64,000 bases of DNA from Fervidibacter canadensis (GCA_041446545.1 JBGOEJ010000001.1:124001-188000), one strand, 5' to 3'. Positions 8,608-18,473 are shown, counted from the first letter of the stretch. Notes: generated from the sequence alone by a model not told the origin. Numbers and translations: made by a program.

Positions 8608-9423
8608 TCACATGGAGTGCTCAGGACCCCAGACATCCCAGAAGGTTTTCTCGGTGCGTTTCGGGTCGTTGAAGCGGAACTTCGTAGGCCAGTAAAGTGC
8701 GATGCAGTTGTTCGCCATGTAACTCCAAGTCAGCCACTTGGCGTGGCCATCGGCGAAAGCAACAATTTCGCCCAAAAGGTGCCGGACATTGCTGGGGTTT
8801 CGCCGAGCCTTCTTGTCTCCGGCACATCCTGCTTGGCAGACATTCGCCCAAATGCTGCGGGAGCCCCCGCAGGTAGAAAAGTGAGGGGCATCGGCAAAAG
8901 CCGCTGTCTCCGCCGGGGAGGGTAACTGGGACATCTTGAGAGGCTTCCCTGACCAATCGCAACCTAAATTGGGCATCAGCGGCTCCCCATAACCGATGGT
9001 GATCTGGATGCCGAGGAACTCAGGGGGAAAAGCCCAACCCCATGCATCACAGCACCAATAGGCGAAGGGGGCATTGGGATTTTGCACTCGCCGAAGCGGG
9101 GGAATGGTGGTCCGACCAGAAGGGCAAACCCAAACTTGCACATTGCGGACATAAGGATGGATTTGCCCCTGCGGGGTCGTTTGAGTAGCCCGGAAAGGAG
9201 CATGAGGGGCAGCACAAGAAGTGGTGAAGGGATAGGTCTCGTCATAGTCCTGAACATACTGCATCAAAACTAATCCGACGTTGCGCATATTAGAAAGACA
9301 TTGTGCCTGTCGGGCTTTTTCGCGAGCCTGGCTAAAAACGGGAAACAAGATTGCTGCCAGGATCGCGATAATCGCGATCACAACCAGCAACTCAATGAGC
9401 GTAAAGCCGTAGCGCCTCATCAT
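8608..9423 (-). CDS. Prepilin-type protein with N-terminal methylation motif (DUF1559-like)
   Basis: The N-terminus MMRRYGFTLIELLVVIAI is a classic class III prepilin leader: peptidase would cut after the glycine and methylate the new phenylalanine. After the helix comes FSQAREKARQAQCLSNMRNVGLVLMQYVQDYDE, typical of the type II-pseudopilin-like families abundant in Planctomycetes and Armatimonadota. Near the C-terminus is a VAFADGHAKWL stretch, the H-X9-DG type ending. The first of two ATGs (9423) sits six bases after GGAGG. It would be processed and exported by the pilus/type II machinery, part of which is encoded at 38.6-44.9 kb. The 140 bases upstream hold no gene. Confidence 0.88.
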   Translation of the reverse strand: MMRRYGFTLIELLVVIAIIAILAAILFPVFSQAREKARQAQCLSNMRNVGLVLMQYVQDYDETYPFTTSCAAPHAPFRATQTTPQGQIHPYVRNVQVWVCPSGRTTIPPLRRVQNPNAPFAYWCCDAWGWAFPPEFLGIQITIGYGEPLMPNLGCDWSGKPLKMSQLPSPAETAAFADAPHFSTCGGSRSIWANVCQAGCAGDKKARRNPSNVRHLLGEIVAFADGHAKWLTWSYMANNCIALYWPTKFRFNDPKRTEKTFWDVWGPEHSM

Positions 9424-9565
9424 CAAACACCTCCATCAGCACAGTATCCGCCAATCTAACGGCAATTATTTTAGGGGCGCTGAAAGGGCAATGTCAATAG
9501 CGTCCCTACTACTCGGCTACTATTTCAACATTGTTGTTGCTTAGCCCTTAGAATCCTTCTGTTTT

Positions 9566-11347
9566 TCACCAACCGCCGCCTCCGCCGCCACCGAACCCGC
9601 CTCCCGAAAAACCGCCACCACCAAATCCGCTGAACCCACCGCCTGCCCCTGAGCCAGAACTGCGGGCGGGCGTGGATGGAAAGACGCTGTTCATCGTGGA
9701 CATGCTATCGCCGAGGCTGTAAATGAACAGGCGAGGTGTAAAGGTCGTCGGCGTCCATCGCTCCGACTCAAACCATTCAGGTGGCTTTTGCAGCAAGCCT
9801 TCAAACTTTGCCGCCCACTCATCGGCGATGCCAAAGACGAGGGCATAAGGCAACACTCGGTCAAAAAGTGTCGGGTCTTCCTGCAGCATCCGTTCCAATC
9901 GGTCGCGCTCCACCCGTCGGATGAATTCGCGGAAGCCGAGGATGTGCCAAAGGGCTCGCGCCCCTTTGCTGGTTTTGCGAGGCATGGCAGGCGCAAAGAG
10001 CATAATGAACCCGCCTGACAACATCGCACTGATAGCCAGCGCCAAAGCACCGACCCAACCCACCTCCGCTAACACGCTTCCCGCCCAAAATGCTATGAAG
10101 ACCCCAAGGGCTTCTACGACGATGCCTGATGCCAAATAGCCACTTCGCACCGTCTCTGGGTTGTTAGCGAAATAACCGTCCCGCGTCAACGAGCGGTAGA
10201 GTGCCGCCTTGGCATTTTGCAGGTAGGGATAAAAACGCTCCCGCAACTCGGAAAGGCGGATGACTTGTGCGGCTCTCCCAGTGCCCAATCGCAGCCCGTC
10301 CAAAACGATTTGCTCGTGGTCTTTCAAACCGTCGCCATCTTGCAAAAAAACGAACTCGTAATCAGTGCCCCGCAAAAACAGAAACTTGGTCGCCGGCACC
10401 TCGCGGATTTTCAAGTAGCCCTTAACGGCGAGGTCAATAACCGTCGCCACGATGTCAATGTTGTCGGCGCGTTCGTCCGATAAGACTCCGACTTCCGCAG
10501 GTGTCAAGTTGTCGGGCGGGCGATATTGCGGGACAAGGGCTTCCCGCCAGATAGGGTCACGCCCGTAGCGCCAATAGTTCCAACCCATCCCGCCTAAAGT
10601 CAGCAACGGCAACAGCGCCGCTAAAAGGAACACCCAGTTGTCCGTCAGCCACCAAACCGTTTGTCTTAGCAACGACGGTGGGCGCAAGATGCCTTTTGGA
10701 ATGCCGACGACCACTGTCAACCCTTCCCCTTGCCGAAACGGTCCTGCGGAAAAAACGACTTGACGGTCTTCTACCCACGCCCGCCCGTTTTGTGCCTGCG
10801 AACCGAGCCGTCCCGTGTAAAAAGTGAACCGCACCTTGCGAGCGTCCACGCCTTCTGGCAGCGTCACGACGCAAAGGGCGCGGGCGATGTCCCATTCCCA
10901 TTCGTTGCCCGTTGCGTTCCAATAAAGTTCGTCGTGGTCGGGAAAAGTGTTGATGGCGCGGGCGACGGTGTAAGTGAGGCGGTAAGTCTGCAAACCCGTG
11001 ACGGTTCGGTTAGGGTCGCCGATACGCCAAACAAGATAGCCCCCTTCCCGCCAAACCTTGACAGGGAGCGACTGACCGTTGGCATCGGTGACCGATTGCA
11101 ACCGCATCCGCAAGTCGTAACGCAGGGGGATGCCCTTGACTTTGCGGGTGTAGCGGTAAGGGATTTTTCGGTAGATGCCGTGACGAGGCACTTGCCCAAA
11201 GTTGACAGCAATTGTTTCCGTCACCGTGAGAGTGCTGTCAGCGTGCAGGTCAATTTGGATGCGGTAATCGGCGATGTAGGGCGGGATGAATTGCGCCCCT
11301 GCGTTTCCGACAAGTAGCAGCAAACCGATGAGCGCCCATCGTCCCAT
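9566..11347 (-). CDS. DUF2207-domain membrane protein
   Basis: 593 residues: signal peptide (ALIGLLLLVGNAGA), an extracytoplasmic DUF2207 region (YRIQIDLHADSTLTVTETIAVNF, GIYRKIPYRY, YLVWRIGDPNRTVTG), a membrane helix near residue 240 (WVFLLAALLPLLTLGGMGW), a cytoplasmic segment, two more helices around 410-460, and a C-terminal glycine/serine tail (GGGFSGFGGGGFSGGGFGGGGGGGW). The tail is typical of this family. The role is unknown. It is followed at short distance by the channel-like and LemA genes; DUF2207 and lemA genes are often neighbours, which supports the call. Confidence 0.85.
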   Translation of the reverse strand: MGRWALIGLLLLVGNAGAQFIPPYIADYRIQIDLHADSTLTVTETIAVNFGQVPRHGIYRKIPYRYTRKVKGIPLRYDLRMRLQSVTDANGQSLPVKVWREGGYLVWRIGDPNRTVTGLQTYRLTYTVARAINTFPDHDELYWNATGNEWEWDIARALCVVTLPEGVDARKVRFTFYTGRLGSQAQNGRAWVEDRQVVFSAGPFRQGEGLTVVVGIPKGILRPPSLLRQTVWWLTDNWVFLLAALLPLLTLGGMGWNYWRYGRDPIWREALVPQYRPPDNLTPAEVGVLSDERADNIDIVATVIDLAVKGYLKIREVPATKFLFLRGTDYEFVFLQDGDGLKDHEQIVLDGLRLGTGRAAQVIRLSELRERFYPYLQNAKAALYRSLTRDGYFANNPETVRSGYLASGIVVEALGVFIAFWAGSVLAEVGWVGALALAISAMLSGGFIMLFAPAMPRKTSKGARALWHILGFREFIRRVERDRLERMLQEDPTLFDRVLPYALVFGIADEWAAKFEGLLQKPPEWFESERWTPTTFTPRLFIYSLGDSMSTMNSVFPSTPARSSGSGAGGGFSGFGGGGFSGGGFGGGGGGGW

Positions 11348-11363
11348 TCGCCCTCATCTCCGT

Positions 11364-12383
11364 TCATGACACCTTTTGCAGAAAGGCTTGCAAAACTTCT
11401 CGGTTGCGTCGGGTCAACTCCATTTCGCCCGCTTTCAAAGTCGTCACCAGCCAACCGATTTGCCGAACTTGCATTACCGTTCCGTCCATCATAACTTGCT
11501 GAACTTGATGCACCTTTAGCATCACCGCCCACAAATCGGGCAGGTATTCCCACAAGGGAAACAGCAACACCACCAGCGAGGCGAAAAACGCCAGGGCAAG
11601 GAGCGTCCCTCCGCCACCTGTCAAGAGCATAAGGGCGAGGATGACCGCCGCCGCCATAACGCCCAACCGAAGGGAACGCTCGTCCCTTGGCAGGTCGCTC
11701 AGCATTTGGCTCACTTCGTGCAACCGTTGCAAACCGACCCAACCGATGGCAAGGACAAAGCAGGCTATCGCTAACCGCAGCACCAATTCCCAGATGGCTT
11801 GAAGGGCGTGAGCCGTCGCCGCCATGCCCAGCAAGTCAGTGGATGCCAAAAGTGCTAGCAGGCACAAGAGAACCGTGACGGCTCCGCTTGTCGTCCGCAA
11901 AACTGCCTCGGACAACCGCTCCCGCATCTCAGGGGCGACGGCATCTATGCGCTCGCGGACGGCAGGATGTTGCAAAAGGCTCGCCACGCTCTGGTTAACC
12001 CAATTGCTCAGCCACAACGCTGCGCCCAAAGAGAGGGCAACAAACCAAAGGCGTCCCGTCAAAGTGAGCCAACTGCCAGCGATCTGGGTAAGTCCATGCC
12101 TTCGGGCAAGCCACCAAAGGACAATTGCCCAAATCGTTCCGACACAAAGATAGCCAGCGACATCGGACGGTTCTTTTGGGCGGGAACGGGTTTGGGCAAA
12201 AGGCGTCCGCAAAAGGTCATCTATGCCGAAGCGTTTCAGCCACCCCAAAACGATAATGCCCGCAAGTTTCCCGCCGACCAAGGCGCTCATAAGGACGAAC
12301 GCCTCCAAAATCCCTTGCCGTTGTTCAGGCGACAAGGTTTGCCAGCGACGCAGCCACTCCGTTAGCCACGCCCTTTCTGGCAT
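11364..12383 (-). CDS. Multi-helix membrane protein, mechanosensitive-channel-like
   Basis: 339 residues with about seven predicted membrane helices. The layout of spaced helices with a segment HPAVRERIDAVAPEMRERLSEAVLRTTSG resembles the transmembrane-helix repeat proteins related to small-conductance mechanosensitive channels, but no clear MscS beta domain is visible. The C-terminus (VQQVMMDGTVMQVRQIGWLVTTLKAGEMELTRRNREVL) hints at a degenerate beta-rich part. It lies between the DUF2207 and lemA genes with gaps of under 30 bases, so probably one operon. Function by analogy only. Confidence 0.55.
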   Translation of the reverse strand: MPERAWLTEWLRRWQTLSPEQRQGILEAFVLMSALVGGKLAGIIVLGWLKRFGIDDLLRTPFAQTRSRPKEPSDVAGYLCVGTIWAIVLWWLARRHGLTQIAGSWLTLTGRLWFVALSLGAALWLSNWVNQSVASLLQHPAVRERIDAVAPEMRERLSEAVLRTTSGAVTVLLCLLALLASTDLLGMAATAHALQAIWELVLRLAIACFVLAIGWVGLQRLHEVSQMLSDLPRDERSLRLGVMAAAVILALMLLTGGGGTLLALAFFASLVVLLFPLWEYLPDLWAVMLKVHQVQQVMMDGTVMQVRQIGWLVTTLKAGEMELTRRNREVLQAFLQKVS

Positions 12384-12408
12384 TCCTTTTCACCACTTCG
12401 GCGGCAGT

Positions 12409-12963
12409 TCAAAAGCGCACTTGAGGCGCTGCTCGCGCTTCGTCTTCGGCGACGAAGAACGGTTTGGAGCGAAAGCCACACAGCGCAGCGATGAACCCGT
12501 CGGGAATGAGCGCCAAGCGGGTGTTGTAATCACGCACGACCGCGTTGTAATATCGGCGGGCATTAGCGATGTCCTCTTCTATGGCGGAAAGTTCCCGCTG
12601 AAGGGCAAGAAAGTTCTCGTTCGCTTTCAACTCAGGGTAGGCTTCCGCTAAGGCGAAAAGCTGGCGCAAGGCAGCCGTCAGCATGTTTTCGGCTTGCACC
12701 CGCTGCTGCGGGTCACTGGCAGCGACGGCAGCGTTGCGGGCGTTGATGACGGCTTCCAAAGTTTGCCGTTCGTGAGCCGCATAACCTTTGACCGTCTCCA
12801 CCAAATTGGGCACTAAGTCGTGCCGACGCTTCAGTTGCACATCCACATCGCTCCACGCATTATCCGCCAGAACGCTCAACTTGACCAACCGATTGTAAGC
12901 GGCAATCACCCAAAACACCAAGATGACCAGCAACACCAGCACGACGAGCAATATGACGCCCAT
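12409..12963 (-). CDS. lemA: LemA family protein
   Basis: 184 residues: an N-terminal membrane helix (GVILLVVLVLLVILVFWVIAAYN) and then the LemA signature LADNAWSDVDVQLKRRHDLVPNLVETVKGYAAHE with the long antiparallel helices that follow (ELKANENFLALQRELSAIEEDIANARRYYNAVVRDYN). The N-terminus is thought to face outside with the helical bundle inside the cell. Its function is not settled. First gene of a short run with the channel-like and DUF2207 genes, a neighbourhood common for this family. Confidence 0.92.
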   Translation of the reverse strand: MGVILLVVLVLLVILVFWVIAAYNRLVKLSVLADNAWSDVDVQLKRRHDLVPNLVETVKGYAAHERQTLEAVINARNAAVAASDPQQRVQAENMLTAALRQLFALAEAYPELKANENFLALQRELSAIEEDIANARRYYNAVVRDYNTRLALIPDGFIAALCGFRSKPFFVAEDEARAAPQVRF

Positions 12964-13048
12964 CGGCGTTCACCTCTTTTGAGCGTGCAGTTCTACGATA
13001 GCGCGCTTTTGCGCCCGCACTCTGGCACGCTTCCACTGCACGCTTTCC

Positions 13049-14308
13049 TCACAGCCGAATATCGCCCCGCAGGAAGCGGGGACAAAAAGTGAGCGGGACG
13101 ACGACTTGCCCACCCTTCGGGATCAATCGCTGCGCGTTGCCTTGCCAATCTATGAGCGTGACCGCTCCCTTTGCCTGTAGCCTGATAGGCACTTCCAACC
13201 CGTTCACTTCCGTCCAACCGACGAGGGTTGTTTCACCGTTGCGTTCAAAGCGCAACAAAGTCACATCGTTACTGCCCAAGTTTATCCGACCGACAAACTT
13301 TGCCCCGCCCAGTTGCTCGCCCATCACCTGCAACTCCGTCTGAAGGATAGGGCGATAAAAGAAGCCCGTGTCGTTGTAGTTCCAACTGAAAAGGAGCACG
13401 AGTTCCGCTCCCGCTGCGACGGAATGACCGAAGGCTTTGATGGGCGAAAGGCGGAGCCCACCTTCCGTTCCAGGGTGTGTCGTCGCCCCTTTTGGCAGCC
13501 AAGTGCACGGCATCGTCGCCGCCTGCTCGGTGTTCCAGACGGGTTTCTGGATGCCTGCTTCCTTCATCGCCCGAAAGTAATCGCTGAAAGGAGCGGCGTG
13601 CTGGGGCGGTGCCAAAGGGTAGTGGACGCTCAGGACATCAAAAAGGTCGGGACGCTTCACTAACTTCCGCAACACATCGCCATAAGAGCCTTGCGCTGGT
13701 CGCAAACCCAGAAAAAGTTCACCCGCTACGATTGTCGCCTTCGGTTGCACCGAGCGGATGGCTGTTGCCGTCCATTCCAAGTAAGCCATGTAATCGTCGG
13801 CGGAGCCACGAAAGTAACCGCCGCCATCGGGTTCGTTGCCGATTTGCCAAGTGTCGCAATAAGCGCCATAGCGGCGGACGACTTGCTGGACAACTTGTTG
13901 CCATTTGGCTTTTTCTCGCGGTGGCGTCAAGTTCAGCGTCGCATCCCAGTCAGCGTGAGCGCCTTTGGGGTCGCGGGAAATCCAATCGGCTTGTCCCAGA
14001 AACTTCAGGACAATCCGCAAACCCGCTGCTTTCAAAGTTTGCAGTGTCGTCTCAAAGTGACGGTAGTCCCAATCGTAAACGCCTTCACGGGGATTGATGC
14101 GGCTGAGGGGAATGTCCAGCCCAACCCATTGAACCCTTGAGGCATGAAGGGCTTGCACATGCTTAGGCAATTCGTCAAGAGACGGGACTAACATCAGCAC
14201 CCCGAAAGAGGCGTTGTGCCCTTGCTGCGCCCTTGCGGGCTGACGAATCTGACCGAAAAACCAGAGCCAAAGGGCGAACGAAGTGAGAAGGAGACTGAGC
14301 CAACGCAT
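13049..14308 (-). CDS. Secreted glycoside hydrolase (clan GH-A type barrel)
   Basis: 419 residues with a signal peptide (SLLLTSFALWLWFFGQ). A (beta/alpha)8 barrel of clan GH-A is indicated by INPREGVYDWDYRHFE, WQIGNEPDGGGYF (the NEP glutamate as acid/base, near residue 155) and PVWNTEQAAT (the glutamate as likely nucleophile, near residue 260). A beta-rich C-terminal domain follows. The substrate cannot be read from the sequence; related proteins act on beta-linked polysaccharides. It stands 86 bases upstream of lemA without an obvious functional link. Confidence 0.75.
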   Translation of the reverse strand: MRWLSLLLTSFALWLWFFGQIRQPARAQQGHNASFGVLMLVPSLDELPKHVQALHASRVQWVGLDIPLSRINPREGVYDWDYRHFETTLQTLKAAGLRIVLKFLGQADWISRDPKGAHADWDATLNLTPPREKAKWQQVVQQVVRRYGAYCDTWQIGNEPDGGGYFRGSADDYMAYLEWTATAIRSVQPKATIVAGELFLGLRPAQGSYGDVLRKLVKRPDLFDVLSVHYPLAPPQHAAPFSDYFRAMKEAGIQKPVWNTEQAATMPCTWLPKGATTHPGTEGGLRLSPIKAFGHSVAAGAELVLLFSWNYNDTGFFYRPILQTELQVMGEQLGGAKFVGRINLGSNDVTLLRFERNGETTLVGWTEVNGLEVPIRLQAKGAVTLIDWQGNAQRLIPKGGQVVVPLTFCPRFLRGDIRL

Positions 14309-14366
14309 CGCAACTCACCGCCTTTCCCGATGGGCGAACGGCTCATCCCTTGAGTGCTCTTGCCCG

Positions 14367-15443
14367 TCACAAGACTTCAATGGCTTCGGGATAAGAGCCG
14401 AGCACCTTCAAGAACAGGCACGCCTTTCCCAACTCACTCAACGCCGCTTGCACAGGTTCGTCTTGCACATGCCCTTGAAAGTCAGCGAAAAACACATACT
14501 CCCAAGGCGCATGGCGGGCGGGGCGGGACGCAATCATCGTCAGGTTGATGGTGTGCTGGGCGAAAACGCTCAGGGCGTGATACAAAGTGCCAGGGCGATG
14601 AGGGACGGAAAAAGCGATGGTCGTCTTGTCCACGCCTGACGGCGCCGTCATCCGTTTGCCCAAAACCCAAAAACGGGTCAAATTGAAAGGCACATCTTGA
14701 ATGCGTTCTGCCAACACTTGCAACCCGTAAGCATCGGCGGCACGACGCGGTCCGATGGCAGCGCCTTCAGGGTCGTCAGCAGCCCGCTCTGCTCCTTCAG
14801 CGGTGCTGGAAACGGAAATCCATTCCGCCTGAGGCAAATGGGTTTGCAACCATTGGCGGCATTGGGCGAGAGCAATTTCGCGGGAGTAAACCCGATGGAT
14901 GTTCGCAAGGGACTCCGCTTTGGACAGCAAACAATGCTGCACTTCCAGTAACACTTCGGCGACGATTTTCAGCGGAGTTTGTAAGAGGGCATCCAAAGTG
15001 TCACCGACAGGTCCTTCGGCGACATTTTCGGCGGGAACGATGCCAAAGTCCGCGCCGCCCCGTTCCACCTCCCGAAAGACTTCCTGAATCGTCCGCTGCG
15101 GGAGCGCTTCAATAAAAGTGCCGAAATGCTCTTCACAAGCGAGATGGGAGAAGGAATGGAGCGGACCGAGGAAGGCAACTCGGGGCGGACGCATGACGGC
15201 ACGACACGCCGACAAAATCTCACGGAAGATGGCTTTGATGGCTTGGTCGGGAAGAGGGTCATGAGGCAAGGAAGTCAAGCGGGCGAAGATGGCTCCTTCC
15301 CGTTCGGGATGGTAAAGAGGCAAGTCATTTTGCTGCTTGAGCAAAGCAATTTGCCGCGCCAATTTTGCCCGCTCCGTCAGCAGCCGCAAGATTTGCTCGT
15401 CAATTTCATCAATGCGCTGCCGCCAATCGTCCAACGACGCCAT
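14367..15443 (-). CDS. pheA: Chorismate mutase / prephenate dehydratase (P-protein)
   Basis: Domains in order: an AroQ-type chorismate mutase (residues 1-85: DDWRQRIDEIDEQILRLLTERAKLARQIALLKQ, DLPLYHPEREGAIF), a prephenate dehydratase (VAFLGPLHSFSHLACEEHFG, FGIVPAENVAEGPVGDTLDALL, AAIGPRRAADAYGLQVLAERIQD) and a C-terminal ACT domain (TTIAFSVPHRPGTLYHALSVFAQHTINLTMIASRP) that senses phenylalanine. It converts chorismate to phenylpyruvate. Notable change: the usual ESRP of the ACT domain reads ASRP. Length is normal for a P-protein. Confidence 0.94.
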   Translation of the reverse strand: MASLDDWRQRIDEIDEQILRLLTERAKLARQIALLKQQNDLPLYHPEREGAIFARLTSLPHDPLPDQAIKAIFREILSACRAVMRPPRVAFLGPLHSFSHLACEEHFGTFIEALPQRTIQEVFREVERGGADFGIVPAENVAEGPVGDTLDALLQTPLKIVAEVLLEVQHCLLSKAESLANIHRVYSREIALAQCRQWLQTHLPQAEWISVSSTAEGAERAADDPEGAAIGPRRAADAYGLQVLAERIQDVPFNLTRFWVLGKRMTAPSGVDKTTIAFSVPHRPGTLYHALSVFAQHTINLTMIASRPARHAPWEYVFFADFQGHVQDEPVQAALSELGKACLFLKVLGSYPEAIEVL

Positions 15444-15521
15444 CTTTATCCGTCACCACCGAAACAGGGTTGGGCGCTTTTAGGCGTTGCCCTTGACAAA
15501 GTCGGCGTCAATGATAGCGCT

Positions 15522-16199
15522 TCAGTTCCAGACCGCCAAGTCAGGAGGGATACGCCGACGGCGGGCGGCATCCGTCTGCAGCAACTCCCGCCAGACCGTC
15601 GCCCGCTGCAATCGTCGGATTTCTCGGCTGAGGATGTCCAATTCGCATTGCAGCAACTCCGTCAAATCTTCCGTCTCCAAAAGCCGTTGCTTTTCCCGCA
15701 AGGGTAAATCCAACAAGGCACCGATGCGAAAACCCAGTGCCGCTAAGTCCGTCGGGAGCATCAAATCCGCCAGCGCCAATCGGTCGGCGATGGCTTTCAA
15801 TTCCAAGTAGCGGTAAAGGAGCGCCGCCAAACGGTTAGCGATGCGGGTTAACTCGGTTGAAATCGTCCCAAATCGGTTGGGCAGTAATTCCACCCGCGCC
15901 ATCGGGTAGGGCTCATATTGCAGCATTTCCACGATGCGGAAGCGTTGCTCACCCCGAACGACGACATTGAGCCCCTCCTCATCCCTCGCTTCCACATGCA
16001 AGATACGAGCGACCGTCCCGACCTCACAAGGCTCCGTCACCCCTTTCCACCGCCGAACAAAGACGACGCCCAAATACCCATCCCCTCTCAGGCACCCTTC
16101 CACCATCGCCCGCTCTCGGTTGCCCTGCAAGGAAAAGAGCGATTTGTCGCCAGGAAACAAAACGGTCGGCGAGAGCAACAAAGGTAAGTCGCGACGCAC
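15522..16199 (-). CDS. LON N-terminal substrate-binding domain protein
   Basis: 225 residues that match only the N-terminal domain of Lon protease: LPLLLSPTVLFPGDKSLFSLQGNRERAMVEGCLRGDGYLGVVFVRR, CEVGTVARILHVEARDEEGLNVVVRGEQRFRIVE, followed by the helical part (DLPLREKQRLLETEDLTELLQCELDIL). No ATPase or protease domain follows, so this is the stand-alone family of unknown role, perhaps an adaptor. It starts 14 bases after hisG ends and is probably cotranscribed with it. Confidence 0.85.
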   Translation of the reverse strand: MRRDLPLLLSPTVLFPGDKSLFSLQGNRERAMVEGCLRGDGYLGVVFVRRWKGVTEPCEVGTVARILHVEARDEEGLNVVVRGEQRFRIVEMLQYEPYPMARVELLPNRFGTISTELTRIANRLAALLYRYLELKAIADRLALADLMLPTDLAALGFRIGALLDLPLREKQRLLETEDLTELLQCELDILSREIRRLQRATVWRELLQTDAARRRRIPPDLAVWN

Positions 16200-16213
16200 C
16201 CTTTCGCACCCCC

Positions 16214-17095
16214 TTACGGCACGACTTTGTTGAGCGGGTATTCAATGATGTCGCGCGCCCCCGCTTCTTTAAGGCGCGGGATCAAATCCCGCACCTGCAC
16301 TTCGTCCACGATGACCTCTATCGCCACCCACTCCTCATCTGCCAGCGGAGAAACGGTCGGCGCTTTCATCGCTGGCAGTTCCCGCAGCACTCGTCCTAAA
16401 TCCTTTTTGGCGACATTCATCTTCAGCCCGACCTTCTGTTGGGCCATTAGCGCCCCTTGCAGCAAGAGCGCCATGTGGCGGATTTTCCGCTGCTTCCATT
16501 CATCCGCCCAAGCCTTCGGGTTGGCGATGAGCCGCGTCGTGGATTCCAACACCGTCTCAATGATGCGCAAGTTGTTCGCCCGCAAGGTGGCGCCTGTTTC
16601 CGTCACATCGGCGATGGCATCCACCAGTTCGGGCACCTTCGCTTCCGTTGACCCCCACGAAAACTCCACCTGCGCTTGCACACCCCGTGCCTCTAAGAAG
16701 CGACGGACAGTGTTGGGCAGTTCCGTAGCGATGCGCTTGCCCTGCAAATCCTCCACCCGTTGATAGGGCGAATCGTTATGGACAGCGATGACCAACCGCA
16801 CTTTGCCCAAGCCCTGCTTGGAATAGACAAAATCCGCCACCTCAACGACTTGCCCTTCTACACCGTTTTCCACGATTTGGTCGTAGCCCGTAATGCCAGC
16901 ATCCAGCACCCCTTCGGCGACATAACGAGGGATTTCTTGTGCCCGCAACAAGATGGCTTGAATTTCCGGGTCGTTGATGCGTGGAAAATGCGAACGCCCC
17001 TCAAGGTGCACCTCCCACCCTGCCGCCTTCATCAACCGCAAAGTCGCTTCCTGCAAACTTCCTTTAGGAATTCCGAGGCGCAACCGTCGCTCCAT
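16214..17095 (-). CDS. hisG: ATP phosphoribosyltransferase, long form
   Basis: First enzyme of histidine biosynthesis: it joins ATP and PRPP. Visible signatures are LRLGIPKGSLQEATLRLMKAAGW, GVLDAGITGYDQIVENG and ELVDAIADVTETGATLRANNLRIIETVLESTTRLIANP, the last being the PRPP-binding region. At 293 residues with a C-terminal domain (APTVSPLADEEWVAIEVIVDEVQVRDLIPRLKEAGARDIIEYPL) it is the long form, which is usually hexameric, independent of HisZ and inhibited by histidine. GGAGGCAG precedes the ATG. No other his genes are in the window. Confidence 0.95.
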   Translation of the reverse strand: MERRLRLGIPKGSLQEATLRLMKAAGWEVHLEGRSHFPRINDPEIQAILLRAQEIPRYVAEGVLDAGITGYDQIVENGVEGQVVEVADFVYSKQGLGKVRLVIAVHNDSPYQRVEDLQGKRIATELPNTVRRFLEARGVQAQVEFSWGSTEAKVPELVDAIADVTETGATLRANNLRIIETVLESTTRLIANPKAWADEWKQRKIRHMALLLQGALMAQQKVGLKMNVAKKDLGRVLRELPAMKAPTVSPLADEEWVAIEVIVDEVQVRDLIPRLKEAGARDIIEYPLNKVVP

Positions 17096-17213
17096 CGCTG
17101 CTGCCTCCTTGTGTCGCTTGATTGCCGTTCGTTATGGGATGCAATTACCGACAACGGGTTCGTCTAAGTTTTACACCGAAGGAGCACTTCAGACAAGGAG
17201 TGGGCACAAAACT

Positions 17214-18368
17214 TCACACTTCCGCTCCACCATGCTTGCTCTTTCTGGGACGGATTTGAACGACGGTGACAGTTTCTCTGAAATCGTCCACCATCACAGC
17301 CTCACCCGTCCGCTCCAGTTGGCGGATGTAATGTCTCAACTCGTGAGCCATGTAATCGTGGCTCAATCGGTTGATGGCGTCCACATCTTCCATCGCCGTC
17401 ACCTTGTGGCACAAAATCAAGTCGCACTGGCTCAAAACCTCTTTGTCAATAGCGCCGGGCTGCTGCGATGCGATGATGAGGGATAAGCCCGGTTGCCGCC
17501 CCTCCTTCACCCATTGGATGAGCGGTTCTTTCGCCAAAGCGCTTCTTCCAGAGGGCACGAACTCTTGGGCTTCATCAATCGCCAGCCAAATTTTCGGCAC
17601 TTGCGTCGGGATGCCCAATTCCTCTTGCAACCTCGCTTCCCTTCGCTTTCGGAACAAATCTCGCACCAAAACGGCGACGACCAAATTCCTCCGCCCAACC
17701 TCCAAAACCCCCAAATCAACGACATTGACAGCACCGAGGCGGAAAACTTCCAGCAAATCGTGGTAGCGAGTGCTGAACAAATCCCAATCGTTGGCTGCCG
17801 TTTCAAGGCGCAAGACAAGGGCTTGAATGCTCGTCTCACGGATGAGCGGGTCGCTGTGAATTTCGGCGATGATGTCAGAGACGGTGAAAAATTTTTCGTG
17901 AGAGCGCTGAAGTTTGCTGACGGCTCGGTAAAGCGCCAGACCCATCGGTGTTGCGATGTCAATTCCGAACAAATCAAGCCAACCATCCGGCGGCAAATCG
18001 CCAGGGTTAAGCCTAAGCGGTAAAACCTCAACACCCCGTTCTTCAAACACCTTCACGATTTCCTGCCCATAACGCCGATATGGGTCGCCGGGCACAAGCA
18101 GCCTGACAGGGACACCTTCGGCGAACATGTCCCAATCCCAAAGCAATCGCTCTTGCTCAATGTTGGGCAAAACCATCGTGTGGAAATTGCGCATCGGGTC
18201 AAGGGCGATAACCAGAGAATCATCTCTCTTGACCAACTCCTCCAAAAGAACGCCCATCGTGTAGGACTTACCGCTACCCCGCTTCCCGCAAATCAAAACT
18301 GCCCTCGCCCTGCTGTCATCAATGAAAACTTCGCCGCCATTCAATCGGTCACGCCCAAGCATTATCAT
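17214..18368 (-). CDS. HerA-like ATPase (DUF87 type)
   Basis: 384 residues. Walker A reads LICGKRGSGKSYTMGVLLEEL (residues 26-46), Walker B IWLAIDEAQEFVP near 258, and an arginine/glutamine-rich stretch EGRQPGLSLIIASQQPGAIDKEVLSQCDLILCHKV follows, as in HerA/FtsK-superfamily pumps. HerA proteins form hexameric DNA translocases, with NurA in repair or with other effectors in phage defence. No NurA gene lies beside it. It is the last gene of the island on this strand, about 100 bases after the PIN toxin gene. The island context suggests defence; this is inference. Confidence 0.82.
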   Translation of the reverse strand: MIMLGRDRLNGGEVFIDDSRARAVLICGKRGSGKSYTMGVLLEELVKRDDSLVIALDPMRNFHTMVLPNIEQERLLWDWDMFAEGVPVRLLVPGDPYRRYGQEIVKVFEERGVEVLPLRLNPGDLPPDGWLDLFGIDIATPMGLALYRAVSKLQRSHEKFFTVSDIIAEIHSDPLIRETSIQALVLRLETAANDWDLFSTRYHDLLEVFRLGAVNVVDLGVLEVGRRNLVVAVLVRDLFRKRREARLQEELGIPTQVPKIWLAIDEAQEFVPSGRSALAKEPLIQWVKEGRQPGLSLIIASQQPGAIDKEVLSQCDLILCHKVTAMEDVDAINRLSHDYMAHELRHYIRQLERTGEAVMVDDFRETVTVVQIRPRKSKHGGAEV

Positions 18369-18473
18369 GCCCGCTCACCTTTGCCTCACAAAACCCGTCA
18401 ATTTTTCCGCTTTACCCACTTCACCGTTTGCCAATAATGTCGGCTCGGCAGGCGACTCATCCTCCCAGTTCGC